Shown: positions 41,610 to 50,012 of the stretch, in pieces
Layout: each line of letters opens with the position of its first letter
How positions within the stretch are numbered: position 1 is the stretch's first letter
Assembly (NCBI RefSeq): GCF_000424065.1
Contig: NZ_AUJE01000010.1
Span: 44,636-108,635, forward strand
DNA from: Selenomonas ruminantium subsp. ruminantium ATCC 12561
GTDB lineage: Bacteria > Bacillota > Negativicutes > Selenomonadales > Selenomonadaceae
Length of the DNA stretch: 64,000 nucleotides
Direction of reading: 5' to 3'
Notes under the pieces: generated by a model
What the model was told of the DNA's origin: nothing
The model's database searches: none
What the model saw: only the letters and a program-made list of their open reading frames with translations
Program-made: the position numbers and the translations under genes

Positions 41610-42632
41610 ATGGCAAATGTAAATATTGACTGGTCAAAATTAGGTTTTAGCTATCAACCGATTACCAAGCGCTACGTGGCCAATTATAAAGATGGGCACT
41701 GGGAAAAAGGTGGTTTGACGGAAGATGCGACCATTGTACTTAATGAGTGTGCTGGTATTTTACAGTATTGCCAGGAGGTTTTTGAAGGATTGAAGGCCTA
41801 TCGCACCAAAGATGGACGCGTCGTTACCTTCCGCCCGGATCTAAATGCCAAGCGCATGATGGATTCGGCCAAGCGTCTGGTTATGCCGCCTGTGCCGGAG
41901 GAAATGTTCATGGAAGCGGTAGATGAGGTGGTAGCAGCTAACAAGGATTGGATTCCGCCTTATGAATCCGGTGGTGCACTGTATCTGCGTCCGTATCTGT
42001 TTGCTACAGGCCCGGTTATTGGCGTTAAGCCTTCGGATGAATACCAGTTCCGCCTCTTTGGGACGCCGGTAGGCTCATATTTCAAGAACGGCATTAAACC
42101 CATTACGATTTGTGTCAGCGATTTTGACCGTGCAGCACCACATGGTACGGGCGATATCAAAGCCGGCCTTAACTATGCCATGAGCCTGCATCCCTACATT
42201 CTGGCGCATGAGAATGGCTTTGATGAAAATATGTATCTGGATGCTGCTACCCGTACTTATGTGGAAGAAACAGGCGGTGCCAACTTCCTTTTCGTCACGA
42301 AGGATAACGTTATCGTAACGCCGAAGTCCGGTTCTATTCTGCCGTCCATCACCCGCCGTTCGTTGGTAACACTGGCTGAAAATCTTGGCTACAAGGTGGA
42401 GCATCGTCCGGTGAAATTTACAGAACTGGAAGATTTTGCCGAGGCTGGTCTTTGTGGTACGGCAGCTGTTATTTGCCCTGTAGGCAAAGTGGTATCCAAA
42501 GATAAGGAAATCACATTCCCGAGCGGTATGCAGGAAATGGGCCCTGTACTCACTAAACTCTATAACACTCTCCGCGGGGTGCAGCTTGGTACGGTTGAAG
42601 CACCGGAAGGCTGGATTCGCGAAATTAAATAA
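41610..42632 (+). CDS. ilvE: Branched-chain amino acid aminotransferase
   Basis: 340 residues from the ATG at 41610 (RBS AAAAGGGG). Class IV PLP fold: PLP Lys184 in GTGDIKAGLNYAMSLHPY, EVFEGLKAYRTKDGRVVTFRPDLNA, and EETGGANFLFV with the late motifs GSILPSITRRSLVTLAENLGYKVEHRP. It transfers amino groups between branched-chain keto acids and glutamate. Monocistronic: own promoter, and a terminator follows. Confidence 0.95.
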   Translation: MANVNIDWSKLGFSYQPITKRYVANYKDGHWEKGGLTEDATIVLNECAGILQYCQEVFEGLKAYRTKDGRVVTFRPDLNAKRMMDSAKRLVMPPVPEEMFMEAVDEVVAANKDWIPPYESGGALYLRPYLFATGPVIGVKPSDEYQFRLFGTPVGSYFKNGIKPITICVSDFDRAAPHGTGDIKAGLNYAMSLHPYILAHENGFDENMYLDAATRTYVEETGGANFLFVTKDNVIVTPKSGSILPSITRRSLVTLAENLGYKVEHRPVKFTELEDFAEAGLCGTAAVICPVGKVVSKDKEITFPSGMQEMGPVLTKLYNTLRGVQLGTVEAPEGWIREIK

Positions 42633-42642
42633 GCGCAGTGAA

Positions 42643-42681
42643 AGAGAATTTGCTGATTTTTATTGGCAGATTCTCTTTTTT
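42643..42681 (+). terminator. Terminator after ilvE
   Basis: AGAGAAT pairs with ATTCTCT, with a TGC/GCA inner pair, then T6. Confidence 0.8.
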
Positions 42682-42812
42682 CATGTTATTTTAAGAAAAA
42701 AGGCGTAAACTTTTTACGATATAGACAAGGAATTCTTTACAAAGAACACGAATTCTTTTTATAATAGTGAGTAAAGATATAATAGGAATGTAATACTAGG
42801 GAGTTTTGTTTT

Positions 42813-43652
42813 ATGCCGATTGATTTTACACTGCCAGTACAATTTCATGGGATTCTTTCCACCATTGGGTGGTTTGATGTGTTGGACATTCTGATAGTGG
42901 CGGCAATCTTGTATAAAGTTTATGAAATGCTGCAGGATACTCGGGCGATTACGCTGGTAAAAGGTATTCTGGTCCTGCTGGCGGTGACTATGGTTTGCAG
43001 CTGGCTGGATTTGCATGTGATATCCTGGCTGCTGCAAAAAACCGTGACCTTGCTGTTTGTGGCATTGCCCATTGTCTTTCAGCCGGAACTACGGCGCGCC
43101 TTGGAGCATTTGGGACAGGGGCGTTTTTTAGGCTCAGCGGCATTGCTCGATGATGAGCAGGCCAGACATTTGGTCGATGAAATCACCAAGGCGGTTAAGC
43201 AGCTGGCTGCTACGAAAACAGGGGCACTGCTGGTTATTGAGCGCAACATGGGCTTAAATGATGTCAGTGCCACAGGTATACAGATTGACGGGCTTATATC
43301 GGCAGAGTTTTTGTTGAATGTCTTTATCGTCAATACCCCGCTGCATGACGGCGCTACGGTTATTCGGGGCAATCGTCTGATTGCTGCGGGCTGCCTTTTG
43401 CCGCTGACGGAAAATCGTACACTTTCCACGGAATTAGGAACCCGCCATCGGGCGGCAATTGGCCTTTCTGAGCAATGCGATGCCTTGATTGTTGTGGTCA
43501 GTGAAGAGACGGGGACGATTTCTGTTGCAGAAAATGGACATATCATGCGGCATTTGAGTCCGGAATATTTGAAGGAGGTATTGATGCCTGTCTTTGCTGT
43601 CCCTAAGACAAATCTTAAAGACATGGTAATGAACTGGAGGAAGAAGAAATGA
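42813..43652 (+). CDS. cdaA: Diadenylate cyclase CdaA (c-di-AMP synthase)
   Basis: 279 residues. Three N-terminal membrane helices (about 18-95) and a DAC domain with the DGA motif (179-181, LHDGATVIRG) and RHR motif (211-213, GTRHRAAIG). It makes c-di-AMP, which controls K+ and osmolyte balance. The regulator gene cdaR overlaps its end by four bases, the conserved order. In many Firmicutes glmM follows; here an FAD dehydrogenase does. Confidence 0.96.
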   Translation: MPIDFTLPVQFHGILSTIGWFDVLDILIVAAILYKVYEMLQDTRAITLVKGILVLLAVTMVCSWLDLHVISWLLQKTVTLLFVALPIVFQPELRRALEHLGQGRFLGSAALLDDEQARHLVDEITKAVKQLAATKTGALLVIERNMGLNDVSATGIQIDGLISAEFLLNVFIVNTPLHDGATVIRGNRLIAAGCLLPLTENRTLSTELGTRHRAAIGLSEQCDALIVVVSEETGTISVAENGHIMRHLSPEYLKEVLMPVFAVPKTNLKDMVMNWRKKK

Positions 43653-44602
43653 TTTCCAGCTTTCGCAGTTTAATTCAGCGTAATTGGGCCGCTAAGATAG
43701 CTTCTGTTTTTGTGGCGGTAATTCTTTGGGGTTATGTCATGAATGACCAGAATCCGTCTACAGAGGGGAGTTTTACGGCGCAGGTTCAGCTGGTCAATGT
43801 GCCTGAAGGGTATAAGGTGACAAAAGGGGAGGATACGGTCAAAATTACCGTGCGGGGCGTACGCTCGCTTTTTGTCAACAATAACGATGTGGATTTTCAT
43901 GCATATGTGGATCTGCGCGGGGCTGAAGCGGGCACAAATCTCTATAAAATACGGGTAGATATGCCGCAGGGGTTTGAACTGGTTGATGTGTATCCGGATA
44001 GTATGGAAGTTACGCTGGACCCCATTGTGCAGCGCAAGGTACGGGCAGATATCAGTGTCAATGGTTCACCTGCCAGTGGAGTGACGGTAGCCAGCGTAAC
44101 GCAGGCCAGTGATGAGGTCACGATAGAAGGGCCGTCTTCGTTGGTAAATGAAGTGGACAGGCTTATTGGTTATGTGGGATTGACCAGCAAGAATGAGTCC
44201 GATTTTTCTCTGCAGGTGCCGTTGACGGCGATTAATGCAGATGGCCGGGAAGTGTCCGGTTTAACAATCCAGCCTGCCACAATGTATGTGGCTGTGCAGA
44301 TGGCAAGAGGGCTGACGAAAAAGATTGTGACGATAACACCTGTGCCTGGTGATGATTTGGACAGCAGGCTGGAGCTGGTTGCAATTAAACCGGAACCACT
44401 GCAGATTGAGATTGCTGGTGCAGAAAACGTAATCGCTAATTTGAAGTCGATAAACACGGAAAAGATTTCGTTAGCAGATGTATACAAGAACACCAATAAA
44501 ACGGTTAAGCTGGAGATTCCGCCAGGTGTGACCGTAACCAATCATGATGTTTTGGCGCATATCGTGGTAAAGACGAAGAAAACAAGTAAAGGTATGGAGT
44601 GA
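43649..44602 (+). CDS. cdaR: YbbR-domain protein CdaR
   Basis: 317 residues. One N-terminal helix (about 14-32) and several YbbR repeats outside the membrane (for example GYKVTKGEDTVKITVRGVRSLFVNNNDVDFHAYVDLRGAEAG and VDVYPDSMEVTLDPIVQRKV). It binds CdaA and tunes its activity. The start and stop overlap both neighbours by four bases, so the three genes are coupled. Confidence 0.92.
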   Translation: MISSFRSLIQRNWAAKIASVFVAVILWGYVMNDQNPSTEGSFTAQVQLVNVPEGYKVTKGEDTVKITVRGVRSLFVNNNDVDFHAYVDLRGAEAGTNLYKIRVDMPQGFELVDVYPDSMEVTLDPIVQRKVRADISVNGSPASGVTVASVTQASDEVTIEGPSSLVNEVDRLIGYVGLTSKNESDFSLQVPLTAINADGREVSGLTIQPATMYVAVQMARGLTKKIVTITPVPGDDLDSRLELVAIKPEPLQIEIAGAENVIANLKSINTEKISLADVYKNTNKTVKLEIPPGVTVTNHDVLAHIVVKTKKTSKGME

Positions 44603-46212
44603 AGGTTCAAGTGATTCGTATAAAAAACTTACAGGTGGCTTTTGATGATGAACGCCCCTTGGAAACACTTGCAGCCAAACGATTACAATTACCACCTCAG
44701 GCTGTTGCTGAGGTGGTAATTGTGCGTAAGGCTGTAGATGCCCGCCGCTATCATGGCGCACCGGTGCAGTTCGTCTATATGTTGGACGTAGCGGTAAATA
44801 TGCCGGAAAAAAAGGTACTGCAGAAATTGCGCAAAGATAAGAATGTGGAAATCGTGGCAACGAAAAGGATTGCACCACAAAAATTCCGCACGCGCGCAGC
44901 CGATGATTTACGGCCTGTGGTGGTGGGATTTGGTCCTGCAGGAATGTTTGCCGCATTGACTTTGGCTAAGGCTGGCTGGAGCCCGTTGGTTTTGGAGCGT
45001 GGCGGAGATGTGGACAGCCGTAAAGCGGCGATCGATTTTTTCTGGCAGACAGGCACATTGGACGAACGTTCCAATGTACAGTTCGGTGAGGGCGGTGCAG
45101 GGACTTTTTCTGATGGCAAGCTGACTACCCGTATCAGTGACGGACATATACAAGATGTATTGGAAGCCTTTATTGCTGCTGGGGCGCCTGAAGAGATACG
45201 CTATCTGCATAAACCGCATATCGGTACGGATTTGTTGCAGGGTGTGGTAAAAAATATCCGTAAGGAAATTATCCGCCTGGGTGGCGAAGTCCGCTTTGGT
45301 GCGCAGGTTACGGATATGGAGATAGAGCGGGGCGAGGTGCAGGCCGTAATGGTCAATGATGAAGAGCGCATTGCCTGCCGGCAGGTCTTTATGGGCATAG
45401 GCCATTCTGCCCGTGACACTTACCGTCTGCTTTTGGGAAAAGGCTTAAAAATGGAGGCAAAACCCTTTGCCGTTGGTGTGCGTATTGAGCACCCGCAGGA
45501 GTTTATCGACAGGGCGCAATATGGTGAGGACGCGGGAAATCCCCGTCTGCCGACAGCTGATTATGCGCTGACTTATAAAGACCCCGTTACCGGGCGGGGA
45601 GCATATTCCTTCTGCATGTGCCCTGGTGGGCAGGTCGTAGCGGCGACTTCTTTGCATGGGCAGGTTTGTACGAATGGCATGAGCAATTACAAACGGGATT
45701 CCGGTGTAGCCAACAGTGCTCTACTAGTGCAGGTCGGCCCCGAAGATTTTGGTCAGGAAGTGCTCGCAGGTATGAATCTGCAGGATAAGCTGGAAAAGCT
45801 GGCCTTTGAACTGGGGGGCAAGAATTATCATGCGCCTGTACAGACCGTAGGGGATTTCCTCGGGGGCACCTTTGGTTCTACGCAGTTTTTGACCCCGCCG
45901 TCCTATCAGCCAGGAGTAAAGGCAGTGGATTTACATCGCTGTCTGCCGGATTTTCTGACGAAGACATTGGAAGGTGCTTTGCCGCATTTTGATCGCAAAA
46001 TCAAGGGATTTGCCGATAGAGGTGCAGTGATGACCGGCGTGGAGGCACGTTCCTCTGCTCCCTGCCGAATTTGCCGCAGCCGGGAAACAATGCTGGCAGA
46101 GGGCATAAATGGACTCTATCCAATGGGGGAAGGTGCTGGTTATGCTGGCGGCATTATGAGTGCTGCGGTTGATGGCATGAAGGCAGCAGAGATGTTTTTA
46201 ACTGCTCAGTAA
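44599..46212 (+). CDS. FAD-dependent dehydrogenase, uncharacterised
   Basis: 537 residues from the GTG at 44599; a GTG at 44611 is an alternative. FAD-binding GFGPAGMFAALTLAKAGWSPLVLERGGDVDSR (about 113-145) and GGAGTFSDGKLTTRI (about 165-180) are typical of the large conserved family of uncharacterised FAD-dependent dehydrogenases. The last part, GEGAGYAGGIMSAAVDGMKAAEMFL, closes the FAD fold. The first 100 residues form an extra domain. A perfect 15-bp inverted repeat lies in the coding sequence (44686-44722). Substrate unknown. Confidence 0.88.
   Translation: MKVQVIRIKNLQVAFDDERPLETLAAKRLQLPPQAVAEVVIVRKAVDARRYHGAPVQFVYMLDVAVNMPEKKVLQKLRKDKNVEIVATKRIAPQKFRTRAADDLRPVVVGFGPAGMFAALTLAKAGWSPLVLERGGDVDSRKAAIDFFWQTGTLDERSNVQFGEGGAGTFSDGKLTTRISDGHIQDVLEAFIAAGAPEEIRYLHKPHIGTDLLQGVVKNIRKEIIRLGGEVRFGAQVTDMEIERGEVQAVMVNDEERIACRQVFMGIGHSARDTYRLLLGKGLKMEAKPFAVGVRIEHPQEFIDRAQYGEDAGNPRLPTADYALTYKDPVTGRGAYSFCMCPGGQVVAATSLHGQVCTNGMSNYKRDSGVANSALLVQVGPEDFGQEVLAGMNLQDKLEKLAFELGGKNYHAPVQTVGDFLGGTFGSTQFLTPPSYQPGVKAVDLHRCLPDFLTKTLEGALPHFDRKIKGFADRGAVMTGVEARSSAPCRICRSRETMLAEGINGLYPMGEGAGYAGGIMSAAVDGMKAAEMFLTAQ
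44686..44722 (+). repeat. Perfect 15-bp hairpin in a coding sequence
   Basis: CAATTACCACCTCAG (44686-44700) and CTGAGGTGGTAATTG (44708-44722) with a 7-nt loop. It starts 88 nt into the gene and would make a very stable mRNA hairpin. No T-run follows. Confidence 0.8.
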
Positions 46213-46242
46213 TTGTCATTTTATCCCCTCTTGTGTTAAAAT
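46213..46242 (+). promoter_or_regulatory. Promoter of the AzgA-like permease gene
   Basis: TTGTCA (46213-46218), 18-bp spacer, TAAAAT (46237-46242), followed by GGAGG at 46256-46260. Confidence 0.5.
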
Positions 46243-46271
46243 GAAGTTGATATATGGAGGATGAACTGTTT

Positions 46272-47531
46272 ATGCGTTTTTGCCGGGATATTTTCGCCGG
46301 GGTGACTATGGCGATGGCGTCTTTGGCGGTTTTTGCAGCGGTGGCTTCCATGTTGCAGCAGGCTGGAATGGATTTTGCCGGCAGTTTTACAGCAGGTGTT
46401 TTGCTGTCGCTGGTGGGAACCTTATGGTCTGCGTTCAAGCGGTATGGTGTTGTGTTGGTACCATCACTAACGGTAACCGGCTATTTGGTCTTTATCGTGG
46501 CTGTTTCACATGGTCTGGGTTGGCAGGCTGTATTGGGAATCAGTTTTCTGTCATCGGTTCTGGGCTTGCTCTTTTGGTGGGGCAGTAAATATATTCCCTG
46601 CCGGGAATTGCCGGCGATATTTCCCTGGGGGATTAAGCTGGCACTGGCTGTATTTTTAATCGGTTTGGGATTAAAAATGGGGCGTATTGTAATTGCATCT
46701 CCCTGGCAGGTCATGATGCTGGGAGACGCTGCTGACCCACTGATGTACTGGAGTATGGCCGGCATTGTACTGACCTTGGTTTTGGTGGCTGGAGGCTGGC
46801 GCAGTGCCTTGTTTATCGGCATGGTGGCTGTGGGAATGGTTACCTTTGTTGAAGGTTTTTGGGTGATTCCTGAGGCACCATTTTTCCTCCCTGAAGGACT
46901 GGATAAGGTGATAGGGCAGCTATCCTTTAGTGTTCCGGATGCCAAGGGCCGTGTCTTTTATGGGGTGACGGTGTTCAGCCTGCTGGTTCTGCTCAGCGCA
47001 GTTCATTGGAGCACATTTGCATCATTATCCCGGGCAGGTAAGCCTGCTGAGGGGGTTCGTTTCCTGTTTGTGCTGGGCGCTGCAGGGGCAGTATGCGGTG
47101 TGCCGCCATTGGTGGTTTCACCTGTTTCGGTTGCAGCTTCCATGAGCCAAAACAGCAGAAAGACTCTTGGAACTGTAGTGCTGTTTTTTGCATTGGCCTT
47201 ATTTAGTGAACCCATTATTGCCTCTGCCGCAGAATTTCCTGCTATGGCAGTGCCTGTATTAGCGGGCAGTGGATTTTATCTGTTGCTAAATACATTAAAA
47301 CATTGTCCACTGTCTGAGCAGAAGGAGGAGCAGCGTGCCGAGGTGCTGGCGGTCAGCGTTTTGGTTTTGTTGTTGTTCTTGAGCGGAGATTTTGCCACGG
47401 CTTTGGGGACTTCAATAATCGGTTATGCGTTGTTTATGAGCGTGTCCGGGAGATTTCGGCAGGTGGCAGGAAGTGTGTGGTTGATAAGCGGCATATTTGC
47501 CCTTTATTATGTCTATGGAAGTATGTTTTGA
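46272..47531 (+). CDS. AzgA/NCS2-like permease
   Basis: 419 residues from the ATG at 46272; an ATG at 46254 overlaps the RBS itself. About 12 membrane segments. The start AGVTMAMASLAVFAAVASMLQQAGMDFAGSFTAGVLLSLVGTLWS follows the pattern of AzgA nucleobase permeases but is divergent, with the substrate-site motifs not clearly kept (VCGVPPLVVSPVSVAASMSQ near residue 285). Probable solute uptake; substrate not assignable. Confidence 0.75.
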   Translation: MRFCRDIFAGVTMAMASLAVFAAVASMLQQAGMDFAGSFTAGVLLSLVGTLWSAFKRYGVVLVPSLTVTGYLVFIVAVSHGLGWQAVLGISFLSSVLGLLFWWGSKYIPCRELPAIFPWGIKLALAVFLIGLGLKMGRIVIASPWQVMMLGDAADPLMYWSMAGIVLTLVLVAGGWRSALFIGMVAVGMVTFVEGFWVIPEAPFFLPEGLDKVIGQLSFSVPDAKGRVFYGVTVFSLLVLLSAVHWSTFASLSRAGKPAEGVRFLFVLGAAGAVCGVPPLVVSPVSVAASMSQNSRKTLGTVVLFFALALFSEPIIASAAEFPAMAVPVLAGSGFYLLLNTLKHCPLSEQKEEQRAEVLAVSVLVLLLFLSGDFATALGTSIIGYALFMSVSGRFRQVAGSVWLISGIFALYYVYGSMF

Positions 47532-47553
47532 TAAGTTAAGGAGTGTACTGTTC

Positions 47554-48336
47554 GTGATATTTGACCGTTGTTCGAGAGTGGTTATGGCTGGCCTGCTGGC
47601 TGGCAGTTTGGCTTTAGCAATGCCGGATTATAGTGAGGCCCGTCATTTGGCGATGAATCCGGAAATGGAAACCAAGGTGGATACGCATCATAAGCTTAAA
47701 ATGGGAAGCAGCAGCACCCGTACGGTGGAACGCGGAACGCGGAGCTTGGAATCCCGGATTGATGCGATTCTGCATCCGCCTGTGGAGAAGGTGGAAAACA
47801 CCATTAAGGTACATCAGACCGTATCGGCTTATGATGATTCGATTATGGGGACGCCACTGGCCAGTCAGGAACAATGTGTGAACTATCTTCTTAGTGTAAA
47901 TCCACGTCCGGATATTTCGGTCTCGCCGCAGGAGCTTGTTTCTTACTATTATGAAGAGGGCGCACGCGAGGGCGTTCGTCCCGATGTGGCGTTTGCTCAG
48001 GCCTTAAAGGAAACAGGCTTTTTCCGCTATGGAGGAACAGTGACTCCTGACCAAAACAATTACTGTGGGCTGGGGACAACCAGCAGTGATGTGAAGGGCG
48101 CTTATTTCAGTTCTGCCAAGCTGGGGGTACGGGCGCAGATTCAGCATTTGCTGGCCTATGCATCTACCCGCCAGCCGAGTGAACAGGTGGTAGACCCCCG
48201 CTATGGACTGGTGCGCGGTACCTATGGAACACGAACACTGAACAGCTGGACAGATCTCAATGGCCGCTGGGCAGTTCCAGGTTATACCTATGGGCAGAGC
48301 ATTATGAGTATGTTCCGCGAAATGTTGTCACGTTAA
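47554..48336 (+). CDS. Exported glucosaminidase-type protein
   Basis: 260 residues from the GTG at 47554, chosen for TAAGGAG 10 bp upstream. Signal peptide about 1-30 (VVMAGLLAGSLALAMPDYSEA). The C-terminal half is a mannosyl-glycoprotein endo-beta-N-acetylglucosaminidase-like domain (YYYEEGAREGVRPDVAFAQALKETGFFRYGGTVTPDQNNYCGLGTT with the catalytic Glu in ALKETG, and LGVRAQIQHLLAYA). It likely trims peptidoglycan in the periplasm. A spacer of about 80 residues precedes the domain. Confidence 0.88.
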   Translation: MIFDRCSRVVMAGLLAGSLALAMPDYSEARHLAMNPEMETKVDTHHKLKMGSSSTRTVERGTRSLESRIDAILHPPVEKVENTIKVHQTVSAYDDSIMGTPLASQEQCVNYLLSVNPRPDISVSPQELVSYYYEEGAREGVRPDVAFAQALKETGFFRYGGTVTPDQNNYCGLGTTSSDVKGAYFSSAKLGVRAQIQHLLAYASTRQPSEQVVDPRYGLVRGTYGTRTLNSWTDLNGRWAVPGYTYGQSIMSMFREMLSR

Positions 48337-48368
48337 TTAATTACAAGATGAGAGGATAATAATAATTT

Positions 48369-49991
48369 ATGATTACGACCAATAATGTTAGCTTACAATT
48401 CGGCAAACGTGTACTTTATAAAGACGTAAATCTGAAATTTACGCCAGGAAACTGCTATGGCATCATCGGTGCTAACGGTGCCGGTAAATCTACGTTCTTA
48501 AAGCTGCTGTCTGGTGAGATCGAACCGACTGGCGGCAATATCGAAATCACGCCGGGCGAGCGTTTGGCTGTATTGCAGCAGGACCATTATGCTTTCGATG
48601 ATTATGAAGTTTTGCGTACGGTTATCATGGGGCATAAGCGTCTGGTCGAAATCATGGACGAAAAAGATGCCTTGTATGCTAAGCCGGATTTCTCCGAAGA
48701 AGACGGCATGAAGGCATCGGAGCTTGAAGCAGAGTTTGCCGAACTCAACGGCTGGGATGCAGAATCCGAAGCTGCCCGCCTTTTGAATGGTCTGGGCATT
48801 CCCGAAGAAGAACACACCATGAAGATGGCAGACCTTACGGCCAAGGAAAAGGTGCGTGTACTTCTGGCACAGGCACTTTTCGGCAATCCGGATATTCTGC
48901 TTTTGGACGAGCCGACCAACCATTTGGACGTAGAAAGCATCAATTGGCTGGAAGATTTTCTGGCTGGTTTTGAAAATACCGTTATCGTGGTATCCCATGA
49001 CCGTCACTTCCTCAATCAGGTCTGCACCTATATCTGCGATGTGGACTTCGGCGCCATTCAGCTCTATGCCGGCAACTATGACTTTTGGTATCAGTCCAGC
49101 CAGCTGGCTCTGCAGCTGCAGAAGGAGCAGAACAAGAAGGCTGAGGAAAAAATCAAGGAACTGCAGAACTTTATTGCCCGCTTTGCCGCTAACGCTGCCA
49201 AATCCAAGCAGGCAACCAGCCGTAAGAAGCTGCTCGATAAAATCAAAGTGGAGGACATCAAGCCGTCTTCCCGCCGTTATCCGTACATTGCCTTCACGCC
49301 GGACCGCGAAGCTGGTGACCAGCTCCTGCAGGTGGACGGCATTTCCAAGACCGTTGACGGTGAGCAGGTGCTCAAAAATGTCAGCTTCACGCTGAAGCGT
49401 GGCGACAAAGTGGCCTTTGTCGGCCCGAACAGCATTGGCAAGACCATGCTCTTTAAGATTCTCATGGGCGAAGAAGAAGCCGATGAAGGTACGTTCAAGT
49501 GGGGCGTAACGACTACGCAGGCTTATCTGCCGGCTGATAACTCCGCTTATTTCGATGGCGTGTCACTGTCTCTCGTGGACTGGCTGCGTCAGTATTCCAA
49601 GGATCCGGACGAAACCTTTGTGCGCGGTTTCTTAGGCCGTATGCTGTTCTCTGGTGAGGAAAGCCTCAAAAAAGCATCGGTACTCTCCGGTGGTGAGCGT
49701 GTGCGTTGCATGCTGTCCAAGATGATGCTCTCCGGTGCCAATGTCCTCCTGATGGACGAACCGACCAACCATTTGGACTTGGAATCCATTACGGCACTCA
49801 ACAACGGTCTTATCGCCTTTGGCGGCACGGCACTCTTTGTATCCCATGACCATGAGTTCGTGCAGACTATTGCCAATCGCATCATTGATATTACGCCGGA
49901 CGGGGTAGTTGACCGCGTAACGACTTATGATGACTTCCTGGCCAACGAGACGGTAAAGCAGCAGTTAGCAGAGAAATACAGCAAAAAGTAA
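48369..49991 (+). CDS. ABC-F protein, YbiT type
   Basis: 540 residues, two ABC domains, no membrane part. Walker A GANGAGKST (about 34-42) and GPNSIGKT (about 355); Walker B LLLDEPTNHLD and VLLMDEPTNHLD. The second signature is intact (VLSGGERVRCML), the first reads MADLTAKEKVRVLL instead of LSGGQ. A linker (about 240-300, PtIM-like) lies between. ABC-F proteins act at the ribosomal E site; length and sequence are closest to YbiT. The RBS is GAGAGGA. Confidence 0.92.
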   Translation: MITTNNVSLQFGKRVLYKDVNLKFTPGNCYGIIGANGAGKSTFLKLLSGEIEPTGGNIEITPGERLAVLQQDHYAFDDYEVLRTVIMGHKRLVEIMDEKDALYAKPDFSEEDGMKASELEAEFAELNGWDAESEAARLLNGLGIPEEEHTMKMADLTAKEKVRVLLAQALFGNPDILLLDEPTNHLDVESINWLEDFLAGFENTVIVVSHDRHFLNQVCTYICDVDFGAIQLYAGNYDFWYQSSQLALQLQKEQNKKAEEKIKELQNFIARFAANAAKSKQATSRKKLLDKIKVEDIKPSSRRYPYIAFTPDREAGDQLLQVDGISKTVDGEQVLKNVSFTLKRGDKVAFVGPNSIGKTMLFKILMGEEEADEGTFKWGVTTTQAYLPADNSAYFDGVSLSLVDWLRQYSKDPDETFVRGFLGRMLFSGEESLKKASVLSGGERVRCMLSKMMLSGANVLLMDEPTNHLDLESITALNNGLIAFGGTALFVSHDHEFVQTIANRIIDITPDGVVDRVTTYDDFLANETVKQQLAEKYSKK

Positions 49992-50012
49992 AGGTTTAAA
50001 GGAGCCAGTGCT

